DNA of 64,000 bases from Methanobacterium sp. SMA-27 (GCF_000744455.1 NZ_JQLY01000001.1:372001-436000), one strand, 5' to 3'. Positions 27,748 to 40,069 are shown, counted from the stretch's first letter. Numbers and translations: made by a program. Notes: a model not told the origin generated them from the sequence alone.

Positions 27748-28137
27748 ATTTTCAAAAATGATAATAAACAATTCTTAAACCATCAATAACTTATTTTACA
27801 ATATTTTCTTTTAAACTAAAAAACATATAATATTTATTGAATACGAACAGAATAAAACTCTTTTTTATGATTAACTTATTTTTATATTATTAAGTTATGA
27901 TTAACGGAAAAGTAAATCTATTTAAGCTTAATGATCTAAAAACATTTAACAAATAATCAATGTTAAAATAATGATAAAGATTAATAGAAGAAAATACTCT
28001 TCAACAATAGGGAATAAATATTAATTTTGTTATATGGGTATAAATCTGATGAAACTTGATACCATCGAATATTTCCCTAAAATCAATTAGAGACAATGTT
28101 TTCTTTTAAATAATTAAACAGAGTAAGGTGGGAATTT
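27748..28137. other. 390 bp spacer upstream of aksA
   Basis: AT-rich. It contains a direct repeat TTATGATTAAC at about 27864 and 27894, with an inverted AACTTA/TAAGTT pair between them, some 240 bp before aksA. A regulatory role is possible but unproven. A GGTGGGAA ribosome site sits at the aksA end. Confidence 0.4.
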
Positions 28138-29313
28138 GTGAAATACTTGGTAAGCCCGTTCAATAAAGAAGCAAAAATAAAGTTTCCAGAAGAGATAACC
28201 GTATATGATACAACATTAAGAGATGGTGAACAAACTCCTGGTGTGTGTTTAAGAACTCCAGAAAAGCTTAAAATTGCTAAGAAGCTTGATGAAGTTGGAA
28301 TACATCAAATTGAAGCAGGATTTCCTGTGGTATCCAATGAAGAAAAGAGATCTGTTCAAGCTATTGTTAAAGAAGGTTTAAACGCAAAGATACTTTGTCT
28401 GTCACGTACTAAAAAATCAGACATTGACACTGCTATTGACTGCGATGTCGATGGTGTTATAACCTTCATGGGAACATCGGATCTACATTTGAAACACAAA
28501 ATAAAGATGAGTCGGGAAGAAATACTGAATGTTTGTATGAATTCAATTGAACATGCTAAGGATCATGGATTATTTGTTGCTTTCTCTGCTGAAGATGCAA
28601 CCAGAACAGATCTTGATTTTTTGAAAAAAATATACAAACGAGCAGATGATTTTGGTGTAGATAGAGTTCATATTGCAGATACTGTAGGAGCCATTAGTCC
28701 ATATGGGATGGATTATCTTGTAAAGGAAGTAAGGTCTACAATCAAAGCGGATATTGCACTTCATTGTCATAACGACTTTGGAATGGCTCTTTCTAATTCA
28801 ATAGCAGGGTTACTGGCAGGTGCAAATGCAGTTTCAACAACTGTAAACGGAATTGGTGAGAGGGCAGGGAATACTTCATTAGAAGAATTGATCATGTCTT
28901 TAAAAATCATATATGGTGTTGATTTGGATTTTGATATTAGCAAATTCTATGAACTTTCAAAACTCGTTGAATCACTAACCCATATGAAGATACCATACAA
29001 CAAACCCATAGTTGGCAAAAATATATTCCGCCACGAGTCAGGAATACATGTTGATGCTGTTATTGAAGAACCTTTAACCTATGAACCATTTTTACCAGAA
29101 TTAATAGGACATCAACGTAGAATTGTTCTTGGAAAACATTCAGGCTGCAGAGCTGTCAGAGCGAAGCTTAATGAGTGTGGGATAGATGTTACTAAGGATG
29201 AACTTTGTAAAATTGTTGAACAAGTTAAAAATAAGAGGGAAGAAGGTAAATACATCAATGATGAAATATTTAACACCATTGTTCGGTCAGTTAGGGGGCC
29301 TTTTGAACTTTAA
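28138..29313 (+). CDS. aksA: Homocitrate synthase, coenzyme B pathway
   Basis: A 391-residue DRE-TIM metallolyase related to isopropylmalate and homocitrate synthases: D-T-T-L-R-D-G-E-Q-T-P-G near residues 23-34, H-C-H-N-D-F-G-M-A, and G-E-R-A-G-N-T-S. The downstream homoaconitase subunit gene and the L-T-H-M-K-I-P-Y-N-K-P-I-V-G segment favour AksA over LeuA. AksA condenses 2-oxoacids with acetyl-CoA in repeated rounds to lengthen the chain that becomes the 7-mercaptoheptanoyl arm of coenzyme B. Start is GTG with GGTGGG upstream. Confidence 0.85.
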   Translation: MKYLVSPFNKEAKIKFPEEITVYDTTLRDGEQTPGVCLRTPEKLKIAKKLDEVGIHQIEAGFPVVSNEEKRSVQAIVKEGLNAKILCLSRTKKSDIDTAIDCDVDGVITFMGTSDLHLKHKIKMSREEILNVCMNSIEHAKDHGLFVAFSAEDATRTDLDFLKKIYKRADDFGVDRVHIADTVGAISPYGMDYLVKEVRSTIKADIALHCHNDFGMALSNSIAGLLAGANAVSTTVNGIGERAGNTSLEELIMSLKIIYGVDLDFDISKFYELSKLVESLTHMKIPYNKPIVGKNIFRHESGIHVDAVIEEPLTYEPFLPELIGHQRRIVLGKHSGCRAVRAKLNECGIDVTKDELCKIVEQVKNKREEGKYINDEIFNTIVRSVRGPFEL

Positions 29314-29410
29314 TTAAATTATAAGAGGTTATTAAACATTCTTATCAAAAATAATCTTAATATACATATTTTTCAATAATGTTTTAAAAACTTCTAAAGG
29401 ATTAATCACT

Positions 29411-30655
29411 ATGAACATAACCGAAAAAATTCTTGCAAAGGGAGCAAATAAGAAAACAGTCAATCCTGGTGAAATAATTGAGGTTGAGGTTGATCTGGCA
29501 ATGTCACACGATGGAACATCTCCACCCACCATTAACACTTTCAAAAAAATTTCCGATAAAGTGTGGGATCCTAACAAAATTGTTATAATCTGCGATCATA
29601 CTGTACCTCCAAATACTATTGGATCAGCAGAATTTCATAAAGTCACAAGAAAGTTTGCCAGAGAACAGGGTATAAAAAAATATTTTAATCATGGGGAAGG
29701 GATATGCCATCAAGTACTTCCAGAATTTGGATTTATAAAACCAGGTTCCATAGTTGTGGGTGCTGATTCACACACATGTACACACGGTGCTTTTGGAGCA
29801 TTTGCAACTGGAATGGGTGCAACTGATATGGCATTTGTTTTTGCAACGGGTAAAACATGGTTTCGAGTACCTGAAGCTTTTAAAATCAATGTTGAAGGTA
29901 AATTAGGCAAATATGTCACAGCTAAAGATGTTATACTCAATATAATCGGGGAAATAGGCACATTTGGTGCAACTTACAAGACACTAGAATTTCAGGGAAG
30001 TACAATCGAACAAATGGATGTATCTGGTAGAATGACCATATGCAACATGGCAATTGAGAGCGGCGCAAAGAATGGTATAATGGAGCCTAACAAAGCGACT
30101 CTACAGTATTTACAGGATAGAAACGTTAAATCATTTGATGTAGTAAAATCTGATAAGGACTATGTCTACGAAAAAGAATATGAATTTCAAGTAGACGATA
30201 TGGAACCACAAATCGCCTGTCCACACAATGTTGACAATGTTGACAATATTTCCAAAGTTGAGGGCAAAACAATTAATCAGGCGTTTATAGGCTCATGTAC
30301 AAATGGTCGTTTAGAAGATTTGGTACAAGCTGGAGAAGTACTTAAGGGAAAAAAGGTACATGAAGATGTAAGACTTATTATAATACCTGCATCAGCTGAA
30401 ATCTACAGACAAGCTCTTCATAATGGTCTCATAGATACTTTTATGGATTCTGGAGCAATAATATGTAACCCTGGATGCGGGCCGTGTCTTGGAGGTCATA
30501 TGGGTGTTCTTGGATCGAAGGAAGTATGTATAGCAACTACCAATAGAAACTTCTTAGGAAGAATGGGTGACCCTGAATCTGAAGTTTTCTTAGCAAATCC
30601 TGCTGTTGTGGCTGCTTCAGCAATTTACGGCGAAATTAAAGATCCTAGAGGTTAA
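29411..30655 (+). CDS. aksD: Homoaconitase large subunit
   Basis: A 414-residue aconitase-family large subunit. The substrate/cluster motif H-T-C-T-H-G-A-F-G-A and the cysteine ligands in I-G-S-C-T-N-G-R and C-N-P-G-C-G-P-C-L-G for the [4Fe-4S] cluster are all present. It pairs with a separate small (swivel) subunit that is not in this window. Next to aksA it most likely isomerises homocitrate and longer homologues for coenzyme B, although LeuC cannot be excluded by sequence alone. 97 nt follow aksA; the next gene starts 1 nt after its stop. Confidence 0.82.
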   Translation: MNITEKILAKGANKKTVNPGEIIEVEVDLAMSHDGTSPPTINTFKKISDKVWDPNKIVIICDHTVPPNTIGSAEFHKVTRKFAREQGIKKYFNHGEGICHQVLPEFGFIKPGSIVVGADSHTCTHGAFGAFATGMGATDMAFVFATGKTWFRVPEAFKINVEGKLGKYVTAKDVILNIIGEIGTFGATYKTLEFQGSTIEQMDVSGRMTICNMAIESGAKNGIMEPNKATLQYLQDRNVKSFDVVKSDKDYVYEKEYEFQVDDMEPQIACPHNVDNVDNISKVEGKTINQAFIGSCTNGRLEDLVQAGEVLKGKKVHEDVRLIIIPASAEIYRQALHNGLIDTFMDSGAIICNPGCGPCLGGHMGVLGSKEVCIATTNRNFLGRMGDPESEVFLANPAVVAASAIYGEIKDPRG

Positions 30656-30656
30656 A

Positions 30657-31190
30657 ATGGAACAAAATATTCTTGATGGTATCCTAAAAATTGAAAAAGA
30701 AGTGGGAAAACTTTCAAACGCCCAGAAAATACTTTTAACCACAGATGGTTCTGTAACAACCATACTCGATGTAATACGGGGCCATGTTAGGATAGAAACA
30801 CTGGAACAGAAATTTATAGAAGCAGATTCTAAAATGGCTCAATTACTAAATATTGAAGTTGGAGACACAGTAAATTATAGGGTTGTTGTTATCGAAACTC
30901 AAGAGCCATTAATCTATGCAATTTCACTTATAGCTGTTGACAGACTTGAAAATGAATTTAAAGAGGATTTAATAAGGGCAGACATGCCAATTGGTAGGAT
31001 ACTCCGGAAACACAATATTGAATCTCGTAGAGAAATTAAATCTGTTTATTATGAGGCACAAGAACCTGAGCTTAAAAAGATATTCAAAGAAGATTCTACA
31101 ATGCTTACTAGGACCTACAACATAATTCATAACAATGAAATTTTGATTTGGTTGAAAGAGACATTTCCATATAAACATTTCAGAGATTGA
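30657..31190 (+). CDS. DUF98/chorismate-lyase-like protein
   Basis: A 177-residue protein of the DUF98 (UbiC-like) fold, with L-L-T-T-D-G-S-V-T near residues 23-31, a R-V-V-V-I-E-T segment, and G-R-I-L-R-K-H-N-I-E-S-R-R-E near 105-118. Relatives make 4-hydroxybenzoate from chorismate. Methanobacteria need 4-hydroxybenzoate-like or p-aminobenzoate precursors for methanopterin, so such a role is conceivable, but it is not shown. ATG 30657 is chosen over the 30606 frame because GAGGTT lies just upstream and the start sits 1 nt after the aksD stop, implying coupling. Confidence 0.75.
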   Translation: MEQNILDGILKIEKEVGKLSNAQKILLTTDGSVTTILDVIRGHVRIETLEQKFIEADSKMAQLLNIEVGDTVNYRVVVIETQEPLIYAISLIAVDRLENEFKEDLIRADMPIGRILRKHNIESRREIKSVYYEAQEPELKKIFKEDSTMLTRTYNIIHNNEILIWLKETFPYKHFRD

Positions 31191-31251
31191 ATTATAGATT
31201 TAATTTTGATAAAGTTTATTCTAGAAATTAAACTGGATACAAGTGGTTAAA

Positions 31252-32241
31252 ATGGGCGTAAAATTCAGAGATATAATATCCCCTGAAAGTATAAAATTTG
31301 AACAATTAGAATCTAAAATTGTTGCATTAGATGCAGCAAATATAATCTATCAATTTCTTTCGAGTATAAGACAGGTTGATGGAACACCATTAATGGATCA
31401 AAATGGTAACATCACATCACATTTTAGTGGAATACTTTACAGAACTTCATCACTCATTGAAAAGGGTATCAGGCCGGTATATATCTTTGATGGTACTTCA
31501 GATATATTGAAAAAGGGTACTCAGGATAAACGAAGAGAAGTAAAGGAAGAATCTCAGAAAAAAATGGAAAAGGCTCTTGAAGAGGGCAGAATAGAAGATG
31601 CAAGAAAATATGCTGTTAGAACTTCAAGGATGTCTCCAAAAATTGTTGAAGGGTCTAAAAAACTTCTAGAATTATTAGGAGTTCCATATATACAAGCTAG
31701 AGGTGAAGGTGAAGCTCAAGCATCGTATATGGTTGAAAATGGGGATGCTTGGTGTGTTGGATCACAGGATTACGATTGTATACTCTTCGGTGCCACAAAA
31801 ATGGTTAGAAACCTAACTATAACTGGTGGAAAGTCAAATCTTGAATTAATTGACTTAAAAAAGGTATTAGAAAATCTTGGAATAACTAGGGAACAACTCG
31901 TTGATGTTGCAATACTTGTTGGAACAGATTTTAATCTGGGAGTTAAAGGAATTGGTGCAAAAACAGGATTAAAACTTATCAAAGAACATGAAAATATTTT
32001 TAATGTAATAAATGAGCTTGACATTGAAATGGAAGTTGAACCAGAAATTTTAAGGAATATATTCCTTAAACATGAGGTTGAACCAAATTATAGTTTAAAA
32101 TGGAAATCCCCGGATACTGGGGGAGTTGTTCGCTTTTTATGTGGTGATCATGACTTTTCAGAGGCCAGGGTTTTGAGTGCTCTTGATAAATTCAAAAAAA
32201 TAGACAACAAACAGAAGAGTCTTAAGGACTGGTTTGGATAA
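31252..32241 (+). CDS. fen: Flap endonuclease 1
   Basis: A 329-residue FEN-1/XPG nuclease. It begins M-G-V-K-F-R-D, as the family requires (the amino group is near the active site). Motifs include D-A-A-N near residue 28, I-F-D-G, G-E-G-E-A-Q-A near 150, the S-Q-D-Y-D metal ligands near 170, and V-G-T-D-F-N-L-G-V-K-G-I-G for the H3TH. It cleaves 5' flaps during Okazaki maturation and repair. The C-terminus Q-K-S-L-K-D-W-F-G is a PCNA-interacting (PIP) box. A GTG 9 nt upstream is less likely to be the start. Confidence 0.95.
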   Translation: MGVKFRDIISPESIKFEQLESKIVALDAANIIYQFLSSIRQVDGTPLMDQNGNITSHFSGILYRTSSLIEKGIRPVYIFDGTSDILKKGTQDKRREVKEESQKKMEKALEEGRIEDARKYAVRTSRMSPKIVEGSKKLLELLGVPYIQARGEGEAQASYMVENGDAWCVGSQDYDCILFGATKMVRNLTITGGKSNLELIDLKKVLENLGITREQLVDVAILVGTDFNLGVKGIGAKTGLKLIKEHENIFNVINELDIEMEVEPEILRNIFLKHEVEPNYSLKWKSPDTGGVVRFLCGDHDFSEARVLSALDKFKKIDNKQKSLKDWFG

Positions 32242-32275
32242 AATTTATAATTTTTATTTTTTTTAATTAAAATAG

Positions 32276-32881
32276 TTAAAAAGCAGGATATTCTCCAAAA
32301 AACTCTGCAGCATATCTCTGGGCTCTTATTACTTGTGAAGGATATTTAATTTTAAGTTTATCTTCAAATTCTGATCTATTCCTTGAACCTGCTATTGCCT
32401 TCATCACTTCAAGATAAACATTTGTTGAATTTTCTGTTGGTCTGCAAGGCATTTCAAGAGTAATACATACATCATTCCTTTTAAAAAAATTGGTTCTTAA
32501 GTATGGTGCCACAGAACTTATTAGAACATTATGCTCCAGTTCTATTAAAGGAGGTACACCTACCTTTTTTTTCCTTTCTATGTCTATGAGTTTAAGGTAA
32601 CTCTCAGGTTTATAACAGTGTAATTCAACGTATATCTCAGGTTTATGGGTTTTTATAAGTTTTAATATCTTTTCACCCATTGGAGAATGATAATAGAGGG
32701 GGTTTAAGGTGCTAATATATTTGCTTTCAGTACAATTGTAAAGAAGGAGTTTTCCATCTTTAACATCGTTTTCATCAAGAAGTTGAATTAGATTTAGGGT
32801 TGTTAAACCCTCTTTTCCATGAACTCCTCCTATGAAGACACGTGTAGGTCCTGATCCTTTATCAATTACCTTTGAGAACAT
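32276..32881 (-). CDS. DUF2119 protein, AstE/carboxypeptidase-like
   Basis: A 201-residue DUF2119 protein. G-G-V-H-G-K-E-G at residues 18-25 and Y-V-E-L-H-C-Y near 87-93 resemble the zinc ligands H-x-x-E...H of succinylglutamate desuccinylase/aspartoacylase and M14 carboxypeptidases. An E-M-P motif lies where a catalytic Glu is expected. I therefore infer a zinc-dependent amidohydrolase, with the substrate unknown; no characterised member is known to me. It is convergent with FEN-1, 40 nt before the homocysteine hydrolase gene on the other side. Confidence 0.7.
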   Translation of the reverse strand: MFSKVIDKGSGPTRVFIGGVHGKEGLTTLNLIQLLDENDVKDGKLLLYNCTESKYISTLNPLYYHSPMGEKILKLIKTHKPEIYVELHCYKPESYLKLIDIERKKKVGVPPLIELEHNVLISSVAPYLRTNFFKRNDVCITLEMPCRPTENSTNVYLEVMKAIAGSRNRSEFEDKLKIKYPSQVIRAQRYAAEFFGEYPAF

Positions 32882-32920
32882 AATATCCCGAATTCTTAAT
32901 TTTAGGGTAAATCCTTTTTA

Positions 32921-34174
32921 TTATGTTCCTTCTTCCCAATTTTTGAGATAAGCAACCTGTTCAGTGGTTAAACTATCTATTTTAATATCCATGGCTTTTA
33001 ATTTAAGTTTTGCTACATGAATATCTGTTTCATCTAGGGTTTTGTAGACTCCTACTTCAAGTTTGTTGTTTAAGAGATATTTGGCTGCGAGGGTTTGCAT
33101 TGCAAAGCTCATGTCCATTATTTCTGCTGGATGCCCCTGTCCATGTTCGCCTGCAAGGTTAACTAACCTTCCATCGGCTAAGAGGTATATTTTCCTGTTA
33201 TCTTCCATTACAAATTCTTTTATATCTGGTTTCATCATTTTAGTTGATTTAGACATCTTTTCTAGGTCTTCTTTGTTGATCTCTACATTGAAGTGTCCTG
33301 AGTTGGCTAATATGCAACCATCTTTCATATATTTGAAATCATCTCCAGATACAACATCAACATTTCCAGTAACTGTTATAAGCATATCTGCTTCTTTAAC
33401 AGCTTCTCTAATTGTCATAACTCTGTAACCGTCCATCCTAGCTTCAAGTGCTCTTATTGGATCTATTTCTGTTACTATAACGTTGGCACCTAAACCATCT
33501 GCTCTCATGGACACGCCACGACCACACCATCCATATCCACAAACCACGATGGTCTTTCCTGCGATCAATACATTGGTTGAACCCATTATGGAGTCAAAAG
33601 TAGATTGTCCTGTACCATAACGATTGTCAAAGAGGTACTTCATATATGAATCATTTACAGCCATTACAGGGAATTTTAATGCTTTATCTTGGTGCATTGA
33701 TTTCAGTCTGTATATTCCGGTTGTTGTTTCCTCACAAGCTCCAATTATCTTATCCATCAGTTCTTTCCTTTCTCTATGGACAAGGAATATCATATCTGCA
33801 CCATCATCAATCAAGATGTCTGGTTCGTGATCAAGTACCTTGTTTATGTTTTCATAATATTCTTCATTTGTTTCGCCTCTCCAACCATACATATGAAGTC
33901 CTAATGCAGCACCAGCTGCAGTTGCATCGTCTTGAGTTGAAAGCGGGTTACAACCGGTCATTGCAACTTCAGCACCTCCTTCATGGAGAGTTAGACCTAG
34001 ATTAATTGTTTTTGGTTCTAAGTGTAAGCAAGATGCAATTGTAATGCCTTCAAATGGTTTTTCTTCCTGAAATTCTTTTTTTATATGTTCAAGAACTGGC
34101 ATGTGTCTTTGAACCCATTCAATCTTCCTTTTACCTTCCGGTGCTAATGATATATCCTTTACATTGTAACTCAT
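32921..34174 (-). CDS. ahcY: S-adenosyl- (or S-inosyl-) homocysteine hydrolase
   Basis: A 417-residue NAD-dependent hydrolase. The substrate pieces C-L-H-L-E-P-K-T and the [18 protein letters not shown] region are present, with the NAD-binding G-Y-G-W-C-G-R-G. It regenerates homocysteine after methyl transfer. In M. jannaschii the enzyme prefers S-inosylhomocysteine, so the same may hold here (inference). Start taken at ATG 34174, because AAGGATG lies 5 nt upstream; the TTG at 34189 overlaps it. Confidence 0.92.
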   Translation of the reverse strand: MSYNVKDISLAPEGKRKIEWVQRHMPVLEHIKKEFQEEKPFEGITIASCLHLEPKTINLGLTLHEGGAEVAMTGCNPLSTQDDATAAGAALGLHMYGWRGETNEEYYENINKVLDHEPDILIDDGADMIFLVHRERKELMDKIIGACEETTTGIYRLKSMHQDKALKFPVMAVNDSYMKYLFDNRYGTGQSTFDSIMGSTNVLIAGKTIVVCGYGWCGRGVSMRADGLGANVIVTEIDPIRALEARMDGYRVMTIREAVKEADMLITVTGNVDVVSGDDFKYMKDGCILANSGHFNVEINKEDLEKMSKSTKMMKPDIKEFVMEDNRKIYLLADGRLVNLAGEHGQGHPAEIMDMSFAMQTLAAKYLLNNKLEVGVYKTLDETDIHVAKLKLKAMDIKIDSLTTEQVAYLKNWEEGT

Positions 34175-34421
34175 GGTTTCATCCTTCAAAATTGTTATTC
34201 AAGTAAATAAAATATCTAAATGAGTTTAAAAATGGATAGTAATTTTTTTTCAATTAAATTTAATATATGATCTGTGTATATTTAAACTTTTTAAATTAAG
34301 CATAAAAAATATTTATTAAATTTGGAACGAACTCTAAATTAGAAATATATGATTAAAAATAGAAATATTAGGGGAATTCCCCCTAATTCAATTGATTTTG
34401 TTGAATAATTTATTTAGATGT

Positions 34422-36611
<2,190 letters not shown>

Positions 36612-36910
36612 TTAAAACCCCTCCATTTACTATCCGTATGTCAGGTTGAATAATTATAATCGTATAAAAAAGATTTTAACTTCTATTTATATTTTAGTTA
36701 ACTTATGTTACTATAACCTTGTTTTTTCTAACATATATATATTGTGTTTTAGTGTTAAAAAATTTGTCGAATGTTAATAATTAGTAATAATAAAAAAAAA
36801 TTAACATTCTAATAGTTTTATAGTACAAAAAATTAACATAAACTTAGTAAATCCAAAATTAACTAAAAATAACTAAAATTATAATGAATGGTCTTGGAAT
36901 GGGTTAAAAT

Positions 36911-38215
36911 CTAGCGTATTTGGCTTCCAAATCCCCTTAACAATTTTTCTACTGCAATGGATGCATTTTCATTTATTATAGAATATCTTATTGTAACGCT
37001 TACATTTCCCTGGGGAATCTGATTGCCTTGGTAAGTGTCTATTACTTTGGCCTCAACTACGTCTTGTAAATTGTTGACTGTATTGGCTATAATATCTGGA
37101 TTGCATCCTTTTGGAAAAATCCCAGAAATATCGTAACTTTTTTTTGTGTAATTTTCCAACTTCCATTGGAGGAGTTCCTCATTGTTTAAAACTTCTACAT
37201 TAGATAATTTAAGACGAGTAGAGGATTTGTTTTTTGTTAATGTTAAAAAATCTGGTGTAAGTTTATCTAAAATCCCTATGTGTACTTTTCCTGAGTAGAT
37301 GTGTCTCAAACCCACTTCTCGGCCCACCTGTTTTTTGAGGGTACTCACCTCTTCAGTAAGAACAGATATAGCTTTATCTGATCTTCCCAGAGCAGATTCA
37401 AGATCATCAAGATGTTTTGCTGCAGAACTCATTGAACTAACAAACTCTTCCTGATTTTCAGTAGCGATCAGATCTTTAAGTTCGGTGAATGTGTTTAGGA
37501 AAGTTTCATGTGTTTCTTTGATATAACTGTTCTTAGTCTGTATAGAATACACTAAATAAGGATTTTGTGCAGTTATTCTAGCAATTGTATCTAACATTAA
37601 ATTGTAAATTGGGCTTGCGAATTTTCTAGATTCTTTAATATCTATATCTAGTTTTTCAATTGTCCTTGCAATACTAATATATGTAAAATGAGTGAGCCCT
37701 TGTACTATACTCATCATCCTATCATGTATATCTGGAGTTGTGACGATAATCCTAGCATTTTCTGATTCAAGAAATTGAAATACTTTATTATACCATTTCC
37801 CCGTTTTAATAGGTGTCAGCACAATTACCTGCCCATCAAGAGTTCTAATTCTAGGACCGAACATGGGATGGCAAGGGAGAACTTCAACACCTTTAGCTGC
37901 ATATTCCTGCATTATTTCTGAAGGTTCCTTTTTTACAGACGTGACATCCATAATTAAGGATCCTTCTTTCATTACAGGTCCAATCTCTCTAATGGTGTCT
38001 GGTGTAGCATCAATGGGTACGGATATAATAACAATATCTGCATTGGATGCTGCCTTAATATTATCTTGAATATACTCTACACCTAATTTCTTAGACACTG
38101 ATTCGCCAGTAATTTCGTTTCTTCCAGTAACAACTATATCTAAACCTTTTCTACTTAAAAACGTAGCTATCCACTTTCCAAGGCCTCTAGTGCCTCCAAT
38201 TACGGCTATTTTCAA
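36911..38215 (-). CDS. tyrA: Prephenate dehydrogenase with C-terminal extra domain
   Basis: A ~434-residue protein. The N-terminal NADP-binding region (I-G-G-T-R-G-L-G) and a TyrA helical region (H-P-M-F-G-P-R, Q-G-L-T-H-F-T-Y) are followed at about residues 290-434 by a domain with V-E-A-K-V-I-D-T-Y-Q-G and I-P-Q-G-N-V-S-V-T-I-R, which resembles the anticodon-binding FDX-ACB fold of PheRS. The enzyme oxidises prephenate to 4-hydroxyphenylpyruvate for tyrosine. A TTG at 38215 with GGGGA upstream is favoured over ATG 38230 by fit to the G-G motif. The tail could sense phenylalanine or tyrosine (inference). Confidence 0.82.
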   Translation of the reverse strand: MKIAVIGGTRGLGKWIATFLSRKGLDIVVTGRNEITGESVSKKLGVEYIQDNIKAASNADIVIISVPIDATPDTIREIGPVMKEGSLIMDVTSVKKEPSEIMQEYAAKGVEVLPCHPMFGPRIRTLDGQVIVLTPIKTGKWYNKVFQFLESENARIIVTTPDIHDRMMSIVQGLTHFTYISIARTIEKLDIDIKESRKFASPIYNLMLDTIARITAQNPYLVYSIQTKNSYIKETHETFLNTFTELKDLIATENQEEFVSSMSSAAKHLDDLESALGRSDKAISVLTEEVSTLKKQVGREVGLRHIYSGKVHIGILDKLTPDFLTLTKNKSSTRLKLSNVEVLNNEELLQWKLENYTKKSYDISGIFPKGCNPDIIANTVNNLQDVVEAKVIDTYQGNQIPQGNVSVTIRYSIINENASIAVEKLLRGFGSQIR

Positions 38216-38409
38216 AAGAATGTTCCCCATTAAATTAATTTTAAGAATGTTACAATTTACTTAATCCCATAATTCTTGATATGTCTATTAACATCAAGAT
38301 ATAAAAAAATACGGTTATTACCTAGAATTTCATATCTTCTAATCAAATACATAATAAATTAGAATGTGGATACAGATTATGTTAAGTATATAATGGAATA
38401 TCAAGTTTT

Positions 38410-38730
38410 TTATAAATTTACTGGTTCTATCTTTTCTTCTTCATTTACTTCAGATATATTTTCAAGTGCTCCTAATACTTCTTTTAATTTCCCATTTTCC
38501 ATTGCATTATTGAATTGTTCAAGTTCTAAAAGACTTTTTAAGAACAAACCTCTTCTTTTAATTAAATTGCCATGTTCATCTTCTGGATTTATTTCAACCA
38601 GAAAAGTTTCTTTACCAGCTTTTTCGGGAGTTTTAACCAAAAAAATCCCATTAACTGATGTAGGAACCCTTTGCCATGCTTTTACTCCATTTAAAGCTTT
38701 TTTTATCCTTACTTCTATTTCATTAACCAT
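38410..38730 (-). CDS. Hypothetical small protein
   Basis: A 106-residue mixed alpha/beta protein I do not recognise. N-terminal helix (V-N-E-I-E-V-R-I-K-K-A-L), a beta hairpin (G-I-F-L-V-K-T...T-F-L-V-E-I-N-P), a helical acidic C-terminus. GGAGGAG lies just before the ATG, so it is probably translated. It is transcribed toward tyrA, 194 nt apart. Confidence 0.65.
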   Translation of the reverse strand: MVNEIEVRIKKALNGVKAWQRVPTSVNGIFLVKTPEKAGKETFLVEINPEDEHGNLIKRRGLFLKSLLELEQFNNAMENGKLKEVLGALENISEVNEEEKIEPVNL

Positions 38731-38978
38731 TTTTTATCTCCTCCAATTAATTCTTATGTTTGAAGTATTATAAAAATTAATCATTTTTAATAAATTAGTA
38801 ATACATTAGTTATTTAATAAAAAGAAATAAAAAAAAGTTAGGACATTTCAAATGAAATATATTAAATATGGTGTTTTTAAAATTTAGTAGATAAATAGAA
38901 ATTTTACAATAAAAATAACTGTGTGTAATAAAAGAAATTAAAATTACTACTCATTCAAATTTAACTGTGGTGTTTAAA

Positions 38979-40040
38979 GTGCGTATTGTTTATCAGGATA
39001 CTAAAAAAGGCGTTATTGAAGTTGTTCCAGAAACACTGGATGATTTATGGCACTTATCACATATAATAAAGGAAGGAGACTTAGTTTCATCATTAACTAG
39101 CAGAAGGATTCAAGATTCAACTGGTGAGCGATTAAGAAGTGATAGGGGAATTAAAAAAACATTTTTCATGGGTGTCAGGGTTGAAGAAATAAGTTTTCAT
39201 AAGTACACAGGAAAACTCAGGGCCACAGGCACTATAGAACAGGGACCCGAAGATCTGGTTCCATTGGGATCACATCATACACTAGATTTGAAACTTAAAA
39301 ATTCTGTAAAGATAAAAAAAGAAAGATGGTCTAAATGGAATATTAAACGACTAAAAGATGCTATGAAGGCATCTAAAAAACCATCTGCACTTATTGTTGC
39401 GATTGAAGATGATATTGCAGACATTGGTATTATAAGGCAGTATGGGATAGATTATGTGGGCCCTATAATGGGGAGTGTGTCCGGGAAGAGAATTGTCCAA
39501 AAAAACCGTAAACAGGCAATAACTGACTTTTTTACAGAGTTAGCAGAGACAATTAAAGGATTCAATGATGTGCAGGTCATTGTACTTGCAGGACCCGGAT
39601 TTTCAAGGGGTGAATTTTTTGAATTTTTAAACCAGAAATATTCTGATCTTGCCAAAATATCCCTTCTTGAAAGTACAGGAGCTGGAGGAAGAGCAGGGAT
39701 AGCTGAAGTACTGAAAAAGGGTTTAATTGAAAAAATGGCAACAGAGGGAAGGATAGCACATGAAATTAGATTAGTTGAAGATGTGTTAGAAGAAATAGGC
39801 AAATCCTCTAAGACAGTTACATACGGTAAAAAAGAGGTCAAAAAAGCAGCACAATCCGGAGCTATAGAAACTCTGCTTGTTATTGATGAGATGGTACGTG
39901 AAAGGAATATTGAGAATCTCATGGATCAAGTTGAAAACATGGGTGGTAAAGTAATGATAATAAGTAGTGAACACGACGGTGGGAAACAGCTCTCAGCACT
40001 TGGTGGTATAGCAGCATTATTGAGATATAGCTTAAATTAA
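38979..40040 (+). CDS. pelA: Pelota mRNA surveillance protein
   Basis: A 353-residue eRF1-like protein lacking the GGQ peptide-release motif, as expected for Pelota. It has the N-terminal Sm-like barrel (R-I-V-Y-Q-D), the central V-A-I-E-D-D-I-A region and a C-terminal L-L-V-I-D-E-M-V segment. With an Hbs1-like aEF1A it rescues stalled ribosomes. GTG 38979 is chosen as the start because GGTG lies 6 nt upstream and the protein then begins M-R-I-V-Y-Q-D, as in relatives; the frame also permits GTG 38967. The MraY-like gene follows after 29 nt. Confidence 0.93.
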   Translation: MRIVYQDTKKGVIEVVPETLDDLWHLSHIIKEGDLVSSLTSRRIQDSTGERLRSDRGIKKTFFMGVRVEEISFHKYTGKLRATGTIEQGPEDLVPLGSHHTLDLKLKNSVKIKKERWSKWNIKRLKDAMKASKKPSALIVAIEDDIADIGIIRQYGIDYVGPIMGSVSGKRIVQKNRKQAITDFFTELAETIKGFNDVQVIVLAGPGFSRGEFFEFLNQKYSDLAKISLLESTGAGGRAGIAEVLKKGLIEKMATEGRIAHEIRLVEDVLEEIGKSSKTVTYGKKEVKKAAQSGAIETLLVIDEMVRERNIENLMDQVENMGGKVMIISSEHDGGKQLSALGGIAALLRYSLN

Positions 40041-40069
40041 TTCACTATCGATGAAGGAAAGGTGTAAAT

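Noticed and set aside
38367..38773. 135-residue ORF opposite the 106-residue hypothetical gene
   Set aside because: The minus-strand ORF has a GGAGGAG site and reasonable composition; the plus-strand one has neither.
39452..39922. A 156-residue antisense ORF within pelA
   Set aside because: Pelota's own motifs are clear on the other strand, so this is a shadow.
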